DNA from: JANXUR01 sp038229415
GTDB lineage: Bacteria > Acidobacteriota > Terriglobia > Terriglobales > Acidobacteriaceae
Direction of reading: 5' to 3'
DNA length: 64,000 nucleotides
Assembly: GCA_038229415.1 (NCBI GenBank)
Contig: JBBROM010000006.1
Coordinates: 124,001-188,000, forward strand
Positions 51,538 to 61,016 of this stretch are shown here, piece by piece (positions within the stretch are counted from its first letter, which is position 1; every line of letters starts with the position of its first letter). The notes under the pieces are model-generated. The model was not told the DNA's origin, did not search any database, and saw only the letters and a list, made by a program, of their open reading frames with translations. The position numbers and the translations under genes were made by a program.

Positions 51538-52326
51538 ATGAATACCGGATTGAAGGGTCGTGTTGCTCTTGTTGCCGCTTCCAGCCAGGGCATTGGCTTG
51601 GCGGCGGCAGAAAAACTAGCGGCGGAAGGCTGCTCTCTCGCTTTATGCGCCCGTACCAGTGCGACGCTGGAGGCCGCCGCCGCGAACATTCGTTCCCGTT
51701 TTGGAACTGAAGTCTTCGCCGAAGCCTTCGATGTGACTGACACTGCCAAAGTGCGCGACTTCGTCGCCGCCACTGTCGCCCGCTTTGGCAGCGTGGATAT
51801 TTGCGTCACCAACGCGGGCGGCCCGCCCGCCAAGGGCTTTCTAGCCTGCACTCTGGAAGATTGGCAGAGCGCCGTGAATGCTAACTTCTTGAGCACAGTC
51901 TGCTTCGCCCGCGAAGTCATTCCCCACATGCAGCAAAAGAAATGGGGACGCATCATCACGATCACTTCGGTTACCACCAAGCAGCCCGTTCCCGATCTGG
52001 TTCTCTCCAACGCCGTCCGCGCCGCAGTCGTCGGACTGGTGAAAAGTCTTGCGAACGAGTTTGGCAAGGACGGCATTCTGGTGAACAACGTAGGCCCGGG
52101 CTACACGGCGACCGACCGCCTGAAGAGCCTTGCCGCAACCAGAGCTAAGGCAACTGGAAAATCCGTGGACGAAATGTTCGCGGGTTGGGCGGCCGATTCT
52201 GCCGTCAAGCGAGTCGGTGAACCCGACGAAGTAGCCGACGCGATCGTATGGCTCGCCTCCGATCGAGCCTCTTTCGTCACCGGGCAAACCATTCTGGTAG
52301 ATGGCGGCGCTTACAAAGGGCTCTAG
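51538..52326 (+). CDS. Short-chain dehydrogenase/reductase lacking the YxxxK pair
   Basis: A 262-residue SDR annotated in this family as a FabG-like 3-oxoacyl reductase. The nucleotide loop is 'AASSQGIGLAAAE' rather than TGxxxGIG, and 'VTNAGGPP' and 'ITITSVTTKQP' (with the Ser) are present. Where the catalytic YxxxK should be, the sequence is 'LVLSNAVRAAVVGLVK', so both Tyr and Lys are replaced. This matches the group of atypical SDRs (BKR subgroup 3-like) known from memory, and the reaction is uncertain. The C-terminal 'VTGQTILVDGGA' is normal. It is divergent from the YfiR operon with 101 bases between. Confidence 0.85.
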   Translation: MNTGLKGRVALVAASSQGIGLAAAEKLAAEGCSLALCARTSATLEAAAANIRSRFGTEVFAEAFDVTDTAKVRDFVAATVARFGSVDICVTNAGGPPAKGFLACTLEDWQSAVNANFLSTVCFAREVIPHMQQKKWGRIITITSVTTKQPVPDLVLSNAVRAAVVGLVKSLANEFGKDGILVNNVGPGYTATDRLKSLAATRAKATGKSVDEMFAGWAADSAVKRVGEPDEVADAIVWLASDRASFVTGQTILVDGGAYKGL

Positions 52327-52437
52327 CAGCCGACGCTATTTAATGCAGTCCATGGATAGATGTCCCTCGGTAACTCCCGAATGGTCGTTTGCCTGTTGTC
52401 AGGCTTCTGCTCTTTCCTTTACTCTGATAGAAATTTT

Positions 52438-52486
52438 CAAAGACCCGCAAATCACCTGATTTATTTGGTTTTTTGCTGGGTCTTTG
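52438..52486. terminator. Inverted repeat between the SDR and the TonB receptor
   Basis: CAAAGACCCGCAAA (52438-52451) pairs with TTTTGCTGGGTCTTTG (52471-52486) with one bulged base. It could be a bidirectional terminator for the SDR gene or a leader hairpin for the receptor that starts 76 bases later; no clear T run follows. Confidence 0.4.
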
Positions 52487-52561
52487 CCTATCGGATTAGG
52501 GAGTTTCCGCTCGTCTGATCACGCATTTTTTGCAACGGATACGTTTGGGGGAGTCACGCTC

Positions 52562-55500
52562 ATGCTGAAGATGGTCAGGATTCTGGTTTCTCGCACTCTT
52601 TTCGTCGTGATCGCCTCCGCGGCGATTCTTGCCCAAGGCGGCGCGACCGGCGCCATCACTGGCATTGTGCAGGATGCCTCTGGAGCTGTCATAGCTGGCG
52701 CAGAGATTCGCGTCACAAATCAGGACACGGGCACGGTGGTCCGCAGCGTAGTTACGAACAGCACGGGCGGGTTCGCGGCGCAATTGCTTCCTGTAGCCAC
52801 CTATAGCGTGAGCATCAAGAGCAAAGGGTTTGCGGAAGAAAGACTCATAGGGGTCGCAGTACGGGTCACGGAAACCACCCGCCTGACCGTCAAATTGCAA
52901 CCCGCATCTGTCACGCAGCAGGTGGACGTCACCGCCGAAACCCCCACAGTGGAGACCACAACCGCGACCACTGGCCAGTCCATTGAAGCCGCCACCATAC
53001 GCTCACTGCCTCTTGCCACACAAAATTTTCAGCAGTTGTTGACGCTCTCCTCGGGCGCGGCCTCGGAGTTGAACAACTCGGCTTCACTGGGTCGGGGCGT
53101 TAACAGAATCACCGTGAACGGAGCCCGCGACGACAACAACAATTACCAGATCGAAGGCATCTCGGCTTCCGACTACAACGTCGCGTCCCTCACCAATACT
53201 CCGCTGCCCAGCCCGGACGTGGTGCAGGAGTTCAAGGTGCAGACGAGCCTCTATGACGCCTCGCAAGGCCGCAACAGTGGTGGCAACATCAACGCCATTC
53301 TGAAGAGTGGCACCCGCCAGTTCCACGGCAGCGCTTTCGAGTTCTTTCGCAATACCGCCCTCAACGCCAACGAATACTTCCTGAAAGGACAGGGGCAGCA
53401 GCGTCCTGATATCAAGCAGAACATCTTTGGCGGAAGCCTGGGCGGGCCCGTGAGCAAAGAGGGCAAACTGGGCTTCTTTTTTGTGAACTATCAGGGAACC
53501 CGCCAGCGTAGCGGACTTTCGGACGGCACGCTGGTCAGCACTATCATTCCGACGATTCCTACCGACCGTTCGGCGGGTTCGCTCGAGTCTTTCTTCAATA
53601 TTCCGGAAGGTGCGATTGACCCGGTTTCGCTCAAACTTTTGCAGTTGCAGGGTAATCAGTTTGGCGGAGGCACCGGCGGCTTCCTCATCCCTTCTCTCGC
53701 ACCCAACGACCCCAGTTTACCCACCGAACGGCAGCGTTCGAACTTTACCTTTAGTCGTCCCGGCAAATACACCGACGATCAGTTCACCGCGAACTACGAC
53801 AAAGACTTTCGGGGTGGCAGCGACCATTTCGCTGCACGCTTCTTTTTCTCCAACTTTGAGTCGAACCTGCCCTTCGGAGCCGGTGGCCTACAAGCCACGC
53901 TGGGTGGAGGCATCAACTCCACCGACCTCAACTTCCCCCTCGACCTTCCGGTGAAAGATCGCTTCCTGAACCTGACCGAAACTCACATCTTCAGCCCACG
54001 TTTGCTGAATGAGTTCCGTTTCGGCTTTGTACACATTGACAACAATGCGGTCAACACGCCGATTGTCACCGTGGACCAGCTCGGGATTGACCGGCCCAAC
54101 AGCAATCTCTACAAAACGATCTATAAGTTCACCTTCCCGGGTTTTCAGATCGGCCCCACCCCCGGCGCGGATCAGTCGCAGAACCAGAACAATCTGACCT
54201 TCCTCGATACCGTGAGCTGGACCGTCGGACGCCACCGCCTTCGCATCGGTGGGCAGCTTGACCGGGTGATACTCGACAAGGTATTTCCGCAAGTCTTCAA
54301 CGGACAGACGTTCTTCGCACCCGGCATCTCGCCCTTGGACGGCGAGACGCAATACGATGAGTTCCAGAACTTCCTCATCGGTGCGCCCTTCTTTAGCTTC
54401 GGCGGCAGTGGTGTAGCAAATCATCAATACCGCTTTAATGATATTGCCGCCTTCGCACAGGACGACTTGAACCTGACGCCGAACTTGACGCTGAATCTGG
54501 GCCTGCGCTTTGAGGCTTTCGGTGCGCCTAGCGACAATCTCCACCACATCGGCAACACCATCTCATCGTTGGCCAATCAGGGCATCAGTCCCTTTGTGTT
54601 TCCCAAGGGAGTGAATAGCTTCAACATTCCCGGCTTTAGCGGAGACCGCAGCGAAACCGTTCTAAGCAACGACTATGCGAAGAACTGGGGCCCTCGCATC
54701 GGCTTCGCTTGGGATGTGTTTGGCAAACACAAGACGGCCGTGCGTGGTGGCGTTGGCATCTTTTATGTAAAAGAGGATGTCGGCACCGTGGATCAGATGA
54801 GCTTCACTGCGCCAATCCTGCCGATCACTTTCGCCTCAGGACCTCCGGGAACTCTTGGCACGCTGTTTTCCACTGGCCCTGGCAGGCTCCCCGTAGGTGG
54901 AGTAATTGACCCCAGCTTTGTACCGTCGTACTCGCACTTCCTCGGCTTTTTCGACAGCAACGGCAACAAGACTCAAGATACTGTGAACGGTTCGCCCGCG
55001 TTTGATGGCAATACCATCAGCCTGTTTGGCCTTGAAGTGCCGCAGCGGTTCATCTCGCCCAGCACCCAGCAGTGGAACCTGACGGTGCAGCAGCAACTGC
55101 CGGGAAGCTGGATATTTGAGGCTGGTTACGTCGGCGCTCACGGCATCCATTTGCGCGAGACTCGCGGGGCGATCGAGCCCTTCGACGCTCGCACCCATCC
55201 CGTCACCCTCACTGATGTGGATGGCGTCAGCTACACCATCACCCAAAATACAGTGGGCAATGCCAATGCACGTTCGCGGGGGTTAGGCCTTGCACCCTCT
55301 GGCTATCAGCTCTTTGCCAATGACGCCTATTCGCACTTCAACTCGCTGCAGTTGAGCCTCTCGCGCCACTTCTCCAAGGGACTCTACTTTCAGGGTGCGT
55401 ACACCTTTGCCAAGTCCACCGACGCGACCTCTTCCGGAAACACCGCCTTCAACACCGCTGTTAACTCACAGGCCTCGCTCGATCCCTCGCGCGGCCTCTC

Positions 55501-56098
55501 TGACTTTGACCGTCCACAGCGGCTCATCGTCAGTTACACATGGGAGCTGCCCTTCTTCGCCAAAACGGCGGGCGCGGCGGGCCATTTGCTTCGCGGCTGG
55601 TCCATCAGTGGCGTCTCCACATTCCAGTCCGGCGTGCCATTTTCTGTGATTGACTCCGCGGGTGGCACCTCCTTCACTCCCAGCAGCTCCAACCAGTCCC
55701 TCGCGAGCCTGGCGCATGGCGCGACCATCGCCTCGGGAAACACCAGTGGCGACATCCACAAGCGCCTTTCCAGCTACTTGAATCTCGGCGCTTTCTCTCC
55801 CGCGCCGATTGTCGGCGCAGACGGCTCTACTGGCTTCGGTGACTTGCATCGCAATACCTATCGCGGACCGCATCAGCAAAATTGGGACTTCACCATCGCC
55901 CGCAACTTCCGCATCACGGAGAAGCAGCGCCTGAAGTTTGGTGGAGAATTTTTTAACCTGTTCAACCACCCGAACTTCGGCATCCCCGGCATTGCAGACG
56001 TGGCTGGCGGCACGGCCAGCGCCACCTCATTCGCGCCCATCACCAAGACGACCGGCACACCACGTCTGATCCAGTTCACCTTGCGCTACTCGTTCTAA
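52562..56098 (+). CDS. Oar-like TonB-dependent receptor
   Basis: A 1178-residue outer-membrane protein. Signal peptide ('ILVSRTLFVVIASAAILAQ'), then the carboxypeptidase-regulatory beta-sandwich ('TGIVQDASGAVIAGAEIRV', about 25-110), a plug with 'LPLATQNFQQLLTLSSGA' and 'DDNNNYQIEGISA', and a long beta-barrel ending 'IQFTLRYSF' with the terminal Phe typical of outer-membrane proteins. Acidobacteria carry dozens of these, probably importing large or polymeric substrates. ATG 52562 is preferred, with GGGGGAG upstream; the frame extends to 52484. Unlike its cousin at 33435-36669 this copy is intact. Confidence 0.92.
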   Translation: MLKMVRILVSRTLFVVIASAAILAQGGATGAITGIVQDASGAVIAGAEIRVTNQDTGTVVRSVVTNSTGGFAAQLLPVATYSVSIKSKGFAEERLIGVAVRVTETTRLTVKLQPASVTQQVDVTAETPTVETTTATTGQSIEAATIRSLPLATQNFQQLLTLSSGAASELNNSASLGRGVNRITVNGARDDNNNYQIEGISASDYNVASLTNTPLPSPDVVQEFKVQTSLYDASQGRNSGGNINAILKSGTRQFHGSAFEFFRNTALNANEYFLKGQGQQRPDIKQNIFGGSLGGPVSKEGKLGFFFVNYQGTRQRSGLSDGTLVSTIIPTIPTDRSAGSLESFFNIPEGAIDPVSLKLLQLQGNQFGGGTGGFLIPSLAPNDPSLPTERQRSNFTFSRPGKYTDDQFTANYDKDFRGGSDHFAARFFFSNFESNLPFGAGGLQATLGGGINSTDLNFPLDLPVKDRFLNLTETHIFSPRLLNEFRFGFVHIDNNAVNTPIVTVDQLGIDRPNSNLYKTIYKFTFPGFQIGPTPGADQSQNQNNLTFLDTVSWTVGRHRLRIGGQLDRVILDKVFPQVFNGQTFFAPGISPLDGETQYDEFQNFLIGAPFFSFGGSGVANHQYRFNDIAAFAQDDLNLTPNLTLNLGLRFEAFGAPSDNLHHIGNTISSLANQGISPFVFPKGVNSFNIPGFSGDRSETVLSNDYAKNWGPRIGFAWDVFGKHKTAVRGGVGIFYVKEDVGTVDQMSFTAPILPITFASGPPGTLGTLFSTGPGRLPVGGVIDPSFVPSYSHFLGFFDSNGNKTQDTVNGSPAFDGNTISLFGLEVPQRFISPSTQQWNLTVQQQLPGSWIFEAGYVGAHGIHLRETRGAIEPFDARTHPVTLTDVDGVSYTITQNTVGNANARSRGLGLAPSGYQLFANDAYSHFNSLQLSLSRHFSKGLYFQGAYTFAKSTDATSSGNTAFNTAVNSQASLDPSRGLSDFDRPQRLIVSYTWELPFFAKTAGAAGHLLRGWSISGVSTFQSGVPFSVIDSAGGTSFTPSSSNQSLASLAHGATIASGNTSGDIHKRLSSYLNLGAFSPAPIVGADGSTGFGDLHRNTYRGPHQQNWDFTIARNFRITEKQRLKFGGEFFNLFNHPNFGIPGIADVAGGTASATSFAPITKTTGTPRLIQFTLRYSF

Positions 56099-56196
56099 CT
56101 GAGAGTGCCAGTCAGCCTCGCGGGGCCGTAGAATGGGAACGCCCATTCACGGCCTCGTAAGGCGAGGCTTCAGCGGGTAGAACAGGTGTGCTTTTC

Positions 56197-57381
56197 ATGA
56201 AACCTCTTGCTTCCCGAATCAGTGTACTCAGCGGCGAAGGCGCACTGAGCGTGTTCGCCCGCGCCAAGGATCTGGAGCGCCAGGGCCGCTCCATTATTCA
56301 CATGGAACTTGGCGAGCCCGACTTCCACGCTGCCCCGTCGGTGGTCGCCGCCGCCAAAGATGCGCTCGACGCAGGCCATGATCGCTACTGCCAGGTTGCC
56401 GGACTCCCTGCGCTCCGAGAAGAGATTTGCGCGTATCTGAAGCGCACTCGCCAGCTTGACGTGACGCCCGACGAAGTGACCATCGCGCCCGGCGCGAAGT
56501 TATCCCTGTTTATGGCGCTCATGGCGATTCTGGAACCGGGTGATGAAGTTCTATTCCCCGACCCAGGCTTTCCGGGCTACCCTTCGATTCCCCGCGGCTT
56601 CGGCGGCATTCCAGTGCCTTACGCGCTTGCCGAGAGCCGCGACACCCAGCCCGATCCAGACGAGATCGCGCGCAAGATCACGGCACGCACTAAGGCCATC
56701 ATCACCTGCTCGCCGAACAATCCGACAGGCACCGTCTACACCGACGAAGTACAGCGCCGCATTGCCGAGCTTGCCGTGGAACATGATCTTTACGTCATCT
56801 CTGACGAAATCTACAGCCGCATATCCTTCGCCGGGCCGTACAAGTCCATGCGCAGCTATCCTGGCATGCCCGAACGAACTCTTATTATTGACGGCTTCTC
56901 TAAGAGCTTTGCCATGACTGGCTGGAGGCTCGGATTTACCGTCGCCCCCGCGCACATAGTGCCGGCGCTCGACATGATCGCGGTGAACAGCTTTACCTGC
57001 ACCGCCGAGTTCACGCAATGGGCCGCCATAGCCGCCCTGCGCGATGCGGAACAACATACCGACCACATGGCCGCCGAGTTCCGCAAACGCCGCGACCTGT
57101 TTACTGCCGCGCTAAACACGGTTCCAGGCTTCCGTTGCCAGCCCTGCCACGGCGCGTTTTATGCCTGGGTCAATATTGCTGATACTGGGCTTAGCGCGGA
57201 GGAGGTTTGCAGACTTATGCTAGAGGAAGCTGGGGTTGCTGCGATTCCAGGCGCAGCCTTTGGCGAAGCGGGCCGCGACTTTGTCCGCTTCTCTTTTGTA
57301 AGTTCGCCCGCAACGCTGCAGGAAGCAGCCGAGCGCATTCAGAGGATAAGTTCAGCATGGCAGCCATTGGCTGCCAGATAA
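56197..57381 (+). CDS. Pyridoxal-phosphate aminotransferase class I (aspartate-type)
   Basis: A 394-residue aminotransferase. 'LGEPDFHAAPSVVAAAKDA' and 'YCQVAGLPALREEICAYL' are the N-terminal blocks, 'ITCSPNNPTGTVYTDEV' holds the PLP Asn, 'VISDEIYSRISFAG' the Asp and Tyr, and the Schiff-base Lys is in 'DGFSKSFAMTGWRLGF' near residue 235, with the Arg of the substrate carboxylate near the end. The likely role is aspartate or aromatic transamination; specificity is not clear. GTG 56188 is an alternative start. The amidohydrolase gene follows 16 bases later. Confidence 0.9.
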   Translation: MKPLASRISVLSGEGALSVFARAKDLERQGRSIIHMELGEPDFHAAPSVVAAAKDALDAGHDRYCQVAGLPALREEICAYLKRTRQLDVTPDEVTIAPGAKLSLFMALMAILEPGDEVLFPDPGFPGYPSIPRGFGGIPVPYALAESRDTQPDPDEIARKITARTKAIITCSPNNPTGTVYTDEVQRRIAELAVEHDLYVISDEIYSRISFAGPYKSMRSYPGMPERTLIIDGFSKSFAMTGWRLGFTVAPAHIVPALDMIAVNSFTCTAEFTQWAAIAALRDAEQHTDHMAAEFRKRRDLFTAALNTVPGFRCQPCHGAFYAWVNIADTGLSAEEVCRLMLEEAGVAAIPGAAFGEAGRDFVRFSFVSSPATLQEAAERIQRISSAWQPLAAR

Positions 57382-57397
57382 GTGAGAGCAACTTAGT

Positions 57398-58804
57398 ATG
57401 ACTAACTTGAATATTTTAAGTAGCTCTACTTCTTCTACTAACTCGGTGGACTCGAAGCGCCTCGCGCTTCAGCTGTTCGCTCTTCTTGCGGTTGCGCTGC
57501 TTCTCACAGCGGTCGCAGGAGCTCAGGCTAAGCCCTTCCCCGGTGCCGACGTCCAACAAATCTACGCGCGTATTCTGCCGCAGATCGAAAAGATTCCCAT
57601 GTTCGATCATCACGCGCACCCGGGCTTTCCAGACGATCCGGATGTAGACGCGCAGGCTGCGCCACCCGCCTATACCGAACCGTTGCGCGTCCGCACCGAC
57701 AATCCGGAACTAGTGCAGGCCGCAAAAGCAATGTTCGCCTACCCCTACGACGATTTTGCCCCTGAGCATGCCAAGTGGCTCGTCGCTAGGAAAGCTGAAC
57801 TCTCCAAAGCCAAGGGCAAGGAGTACTTCTCCTGGGTGCTTGACCGGATCGGCATAGAACGCTGCGTTGCAAACCGCGCCATGATGGCCGATTATCTCGA
57901 CCAAAAGCGCTTTCCCTGGGTCTTCTTCTCTGACTCCTTTCTTTTCCCGTTCAACAATGAGCGCACTGCCGGAGCAAACCCAGACCGCGGCGTTTACATT
58001 CCACTGCAGGAGAAGATGCTGCATCGCTGGATGATGCGAGTCGGACAGGAAAAACTGCCGAAGACCTTCGATGCTTACCTTGCGTTTGTCACTAAAGTGC
58101 TTGAAGACAATCAGCGTCGCGGCGGCATTGCCCAGAAATTTGAAGTGGCTTACTTCCGCCCCACCACCTTTGGCGACCCCAGCAAGGAAGCCGCCGAAGA
58201 CGTCTACAAGCGCTTTGTATCGGGTGGCGTGCCCAGTGACCGCGATTATCTCACCTTCCAGGACTATGTGTTCCGCTACTTAATTCGCGAGGGCGGGCGG
58301 CTACACTTACCAGTGCATATTCACTCAGCGCTTGGCATCGGCAACTATTTTAATTTGCAGGAAAGTAACGTTCTCAACTTAGAACCGATCTTACGAGACC
58401 CGCGCTATGGTTCTACAATATTTGTTTTGATTCACGGTGGCTATCCCTATGAACATCAAGCCATTCTCTTCGGCGCTGCAAATAATGTGTATCTTGAAAC
58501 GTCGTTCCAGGAACTTATCATGTATCCCTCCGAGTTCAAGCACGTGCTCAAGCAGTGGCTGGAGACGTTGCCGGAAAAAGTCACGTTCGGTACTGACTCA
58601 TTCCCCTACAATGACGTACTGGGTGCGGAAGAGAGTATGTGGCTGGGCGCACAATCCGCACGGGTCGCACTCGCGGCGGCGCTCGCCGAAATGATCTCGG
58701 AAGGCGAAGTGACCGAAGTCCGCGCCATGGAAATGGCCCACGCCTACCTGCATGACACAGCGGCATCGCTTTACGACAAGAAGATGTCTGCAACGGAAAA
58801 GTGA
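57398..58804 (+). CDS. Exported amidohydrolase family protein
   Basis: A 468-residue secreted TIM-barrel hydrolase. The first 45 residues contain a signal ('LALQLFALLAVALLLTAVAG') after a Ser/Thr-rich N-terminus. Metal-site motifs are 'PMFDHHAHPG' near residue 68, 'LPVHIHSALGIG' near 305, 'FVLIHGGYPYEH' near 345 and 'TFGTDSFPY' near 400. It belongs to the amidohydrolase-2-like group that includes decarboxylases and hydrolases; the substrate cannot be named. Two cupin genes follow with 8- and 2-base gaps, an arrangement suggesting that the three act on the same compound. Confidence 0.85.
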   Translation: MTNLNILSSSTSSTNSVDSKRLALQLFALLAVALLLTAVAGAQAKPFPGADVQQIYARILPQIEKIPMFDHHAHPGFPDDPDVDAQAAPPAYTEPLRVRTDNPELVQAAKAMFAYPYDDFAPEHAKWLVARKAELSKAKGKEYFSWVLDRIGIERCVANRAMMADYLDQKRFPWVFFSDSFLFPFNNERTAGANPDRGVYIPLQEKMLHRWMMRVGQEKLPKTFDAYLAFVTKVLEDNQRRGGIAQKFEVAYFRPTTFGDPSKEAAEDVYKRFVSGGVPSDRDYLTFQDYVFRYLIREGGRLHLPVHIHSALGIGNYFNLQESNVLNLEPILRDPRYGSTIFVLIHGGYPYEHQAILFGAANNVYLETSFQELIMYPSEFKHVLKQWLETLPEKVTFGTDSFPYNDVLGAEESMWLGAQSARVALAAALAEMISEGEVTEVRAMEMAHAYLHDTAASLYDKKMSATEK

Positions 58805-58812
58805 GGGCGCCT

Positions 58813-59196
58813 ATGAGCGAACAGCACACCACTAAGAACGGCGCTAAATATGTTCCATGGGAGACCATTCCCAAGGAACAACTCAACCCGCTGCTCGACC
58901 GTCAGTTTGTCGTCGGCCAGGATGTAATGTTCGCGCGCGTGCTGCTCAAAAAGGGATGTATCGTCCCCCTTCACCATCACGTGAATGAACAGATTACTTT
59001 CATCACGGAAGGCGCCCTAAAGTTCTGGATTGATGGTGAAGAGATCATCGTTCGCGCCGGGGAAGTTCTCTGCATCCCCAGCAACTTACCGCATATGGCA
59101 GAAGCCCTCGAAGACACAGTGGACTACGACATCTTCAACCCTCCGCGCGCCGATTGGATCAATAAGACGGACGATTACCTGCGAGGAGATAAGTAG
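58813..59196 (+). CDS. Cupin domain protein
   Basis: A 127-residue single-cupin. Motif 1 is 'CIVPLHHHVNEQITFITEGA' with three His and a Glu for the metal, and motif 2 is 'CIPSNLPHMAEALED'. The family includes dioxygenases, isomerases and sensors. GAGGG lies 6 bases before the ATG; GTG 58801 overlapping the amidohydrolase stop is an alternative. There is no signal peptide, so it acts in the cytoplasm although its upstream neighbour is exported. Confidence 0.87.
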   Translation: MSEQHTTKNGAKYVPWETIPKEQLNPLLDRQFVVGQDVMFARVLLKKGCIVPLHHHVNEQITFITEGALKFWIDGEEIIVRAGEVLCIPSNLPHMAEALEDTVDYDIFNPPRADWINKTDDYLRGDK

Positions 59197-59198
59197 CA

Positions 59199-59546
59199 TT
59201 GACTGCCGTTCGCCCTATGAAGATGCAGCCCCTGGCAATGTCCATCACGAACTGGGATCAGATAGCCCTAACGCGCCATCCCGGCGAAACCGGTTTCGCG
59301 CTTTGGCGCACCCAAACCTTTGGAGACATCCGTGTTCGCATGGTCGAATATTCGCCCGGCTATCTCGCAGACCATTGGTGCGCCAAGGGCCATGTGATTC
59401 TTTGCCTGAGTGGCTCAATCGAGATCGAGTTGGGTGATGGAACGCGGCTGGGACTTCAGGTCGGCCACAGCTACCACGTCGGCGATGGCGACCCGCCGCA
59501 TCGCTCTTCTACTACCAAAGGGGCAAAGCTGTTCATTGTGGATTGA
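59199..59546 (+). CDS. DHCW-motif cupin protein
   Basis: A 115-residue cupin-fold protein with the sequence 'YLADHWCAKGHVILCLSGSI', matching the DHCW-motif group (Asp-His-Trp-Cys order here), in which a Cys and His face the barrel. The second half 'LGLQVGHSYHVGDGDPPHRS' completes it. The start TTG 59199 follows GAGGAGATAAG; several in-frame ATGs (59217-59238) are possible instead. It is 2 bases after the first cupin. The function of DHCW cupins is not known to me. Confidence 0.8.
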   Translation: MTAVRPMKMQPLAMSITNWDQIALTRHPGETGFALWRTQTFGDIRVRMVEYSPGYLADHWCAKGHVILCLSGSIEIELGDGTRLGLQVGHSYHVGDGDPPHRSSTTKGAKLFIVD

Positions 59547-59631
59547 GGTTGGATTGAATCCCTCGTGCAGCGATGCTTCCGCACTACACCATGCAGCCAG
59601 AGCAACTCCACCCTGCGATAATAAAAACACC

Positions 59632-61014
59632 ATGTCCACTGCTCCTCTATCTTCCCGTGCCGAGCTGCGATGCGTGGTTTGCGGGCTTGTCACCGAATCG
59701 CCTGCGGAAGACTTCCGCTGCGGCTCCTGCGGCAATCTGCTGGAGTGTACCTTCCCCGATTGGCCCGCGAGCACCGAGCCTGCGACTGCTGCCCAGCTGA
59801 AGCAACTCTGGCTTAGTCGCCGCACTTCGTTCGACCGTCTTGATCAAAGCGGCGTTTGGCGCTTTCGCGAGATGCTGCCCGCGCTGCCGCATCCTGATCG
59901 CATCATTACTCTGCGCGAAGGCAACACGCCTTTATGGGAACTACCCCGTTGCGCCCGCGCCTCGGGTATGAACGACGGCCAACTCTTCGCCAAGCATCAG
60001 GGCATGAATCCTACCGGCTCGTTCAAGGATACGGGCATGACGGGCGCAATCTCCGTCGCGGCGCAAGGCAGCGAGTACACCGGACGAACCACGGAAGTTC
60101 GCTGGGTTGCGTGCGCTTCCACCGGCAATACTTCCGCCAGCATGGCGGCCTACGCCGCTCGTGGTGGCATGCGCAGCGTGGTGCTGATTCCTGAGGGCAA
60201 AGTCTCCTGGGGGAAGCTATCGCAATCGCTGGACTATGGTGCGGTCACCATACAACTGCGCACTGACTTCGACGGCTGTCTTCGGCTTCTGACGCAAGCG
60301 GTTCGCGAGTATCCGATTTATTTACTCAACTCGGTGAACCCCTATCGCCTCGAAGGCCAGAAGACCGCCGCCATCGAGCTCGCCGAGCAACTCAACTGGA
60401 CTCCGCCCGACCACTTGATTGTGCCCGGCGGCAATCTGGGCAACTCGTCGGCGCTCGGCAAGGCGTTTCGGGAGATGCGCCAGCTCGGCCTCATCTCGCG
60501 CCTGCCCAAAATCAGCGTGATTCAAGCTGCCGGAGCCAATCCGCTGGCCTGCGCGATGCGCGAAAATAACGGCTCGATGCTAACTCCGATGACGCCCGAT
60601 ACGCTCGCTACTGCTATTCGCATTGGCAATCCTGCGTCCTGGCGCAAGGCGGTGCGCGTAGTCCATGAAACTGGAGGCGTCGTAGAAGATGTCACCGAAT
60701 CCGAAATCGCCATCGCGAAGGCTGAGATTGGTGCCGACGGCATCGGCTGTGAGCCTGCTTCTGCCGTCACACTGGCCGGGCTGAAGAAGCTGATTGCTAG
60801 CGGCTTTGTGCAGCCAAGTGAAAGTGTCGTTCTGCTGCTCACCGGCCACCTGCTCAAAGATCCCGAGTACACGATTGATTTCCATCGCGACGCGCTGCTT
60901 CCGCATGCAAGCGACGGCGAACGCGCAGCTATGCGCCGCCTTGAGCGCGCGCCGATTCAACTTGACGCGGATCTAGGCATACTTCTACGGACGCTTCAGG
61001 AAGCGGAAAGCTAA
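59632..61014 (+). CDS. thrC: Threonine synthase
   Basis: A 460-residue PLP enzyme converting O-phosphohomoserine to threonine. An N-terminal zinc ribbon 'RCVVCG'...'FRCGSCG' (about 13-35) precedes the catalytic domain, in which the PLP Lys is in 'NPTGSFKDTGMTGAISV' near residue 130, 'CASTGNTSASMAAYAARGG' follows, and the phosphate loop is 'VPGGNLGNSSALGKAF'. ATG 59632 is the start; the frame runs further upstream inside the cupin gene. thrB begins 2 bases after its stop codon. Confidence 0.95.
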   Translation: MSTAPLSSRAELRCVVCGLVTESPAEDFRCGSCGNLLECTFPDWPASTEPATAAQLKQLWLSRRTSFDRLDQSGVWRFREMLPALPHPDRIITLREGNTPLWELPRCARASGMNDGQLFAKHQGMNPTGSFKDTGMTGAISVAAQGSEYTGRTTEVRWVACASTGNTSASMAAYAARGGMRSVVLIPEGKVSWGKLSQSLDYGAVTIQLRTDFDGCLRLLTQAVREYPIYLLNSVNPYRLEGQKTAAIELAEQLNWTPPDHLIVPGGNLGNSSALGKAFREMRQLGLISRLPKISVIQAAGANPLACAMRENNGSMLTPMTPDTLATAIRIGNPASWRKAVRVVHETGGVVEDVTESEIAIAKAEIGADGIGCEPASAVTLAGLKKLIASGFVQPSESVVLLLTGHLLKDPEYTIDFHRDALLPHASDGERAAMRRLERAPIQLDADLGILLRTLQEAES

Positions 61015-61016
61015 CC

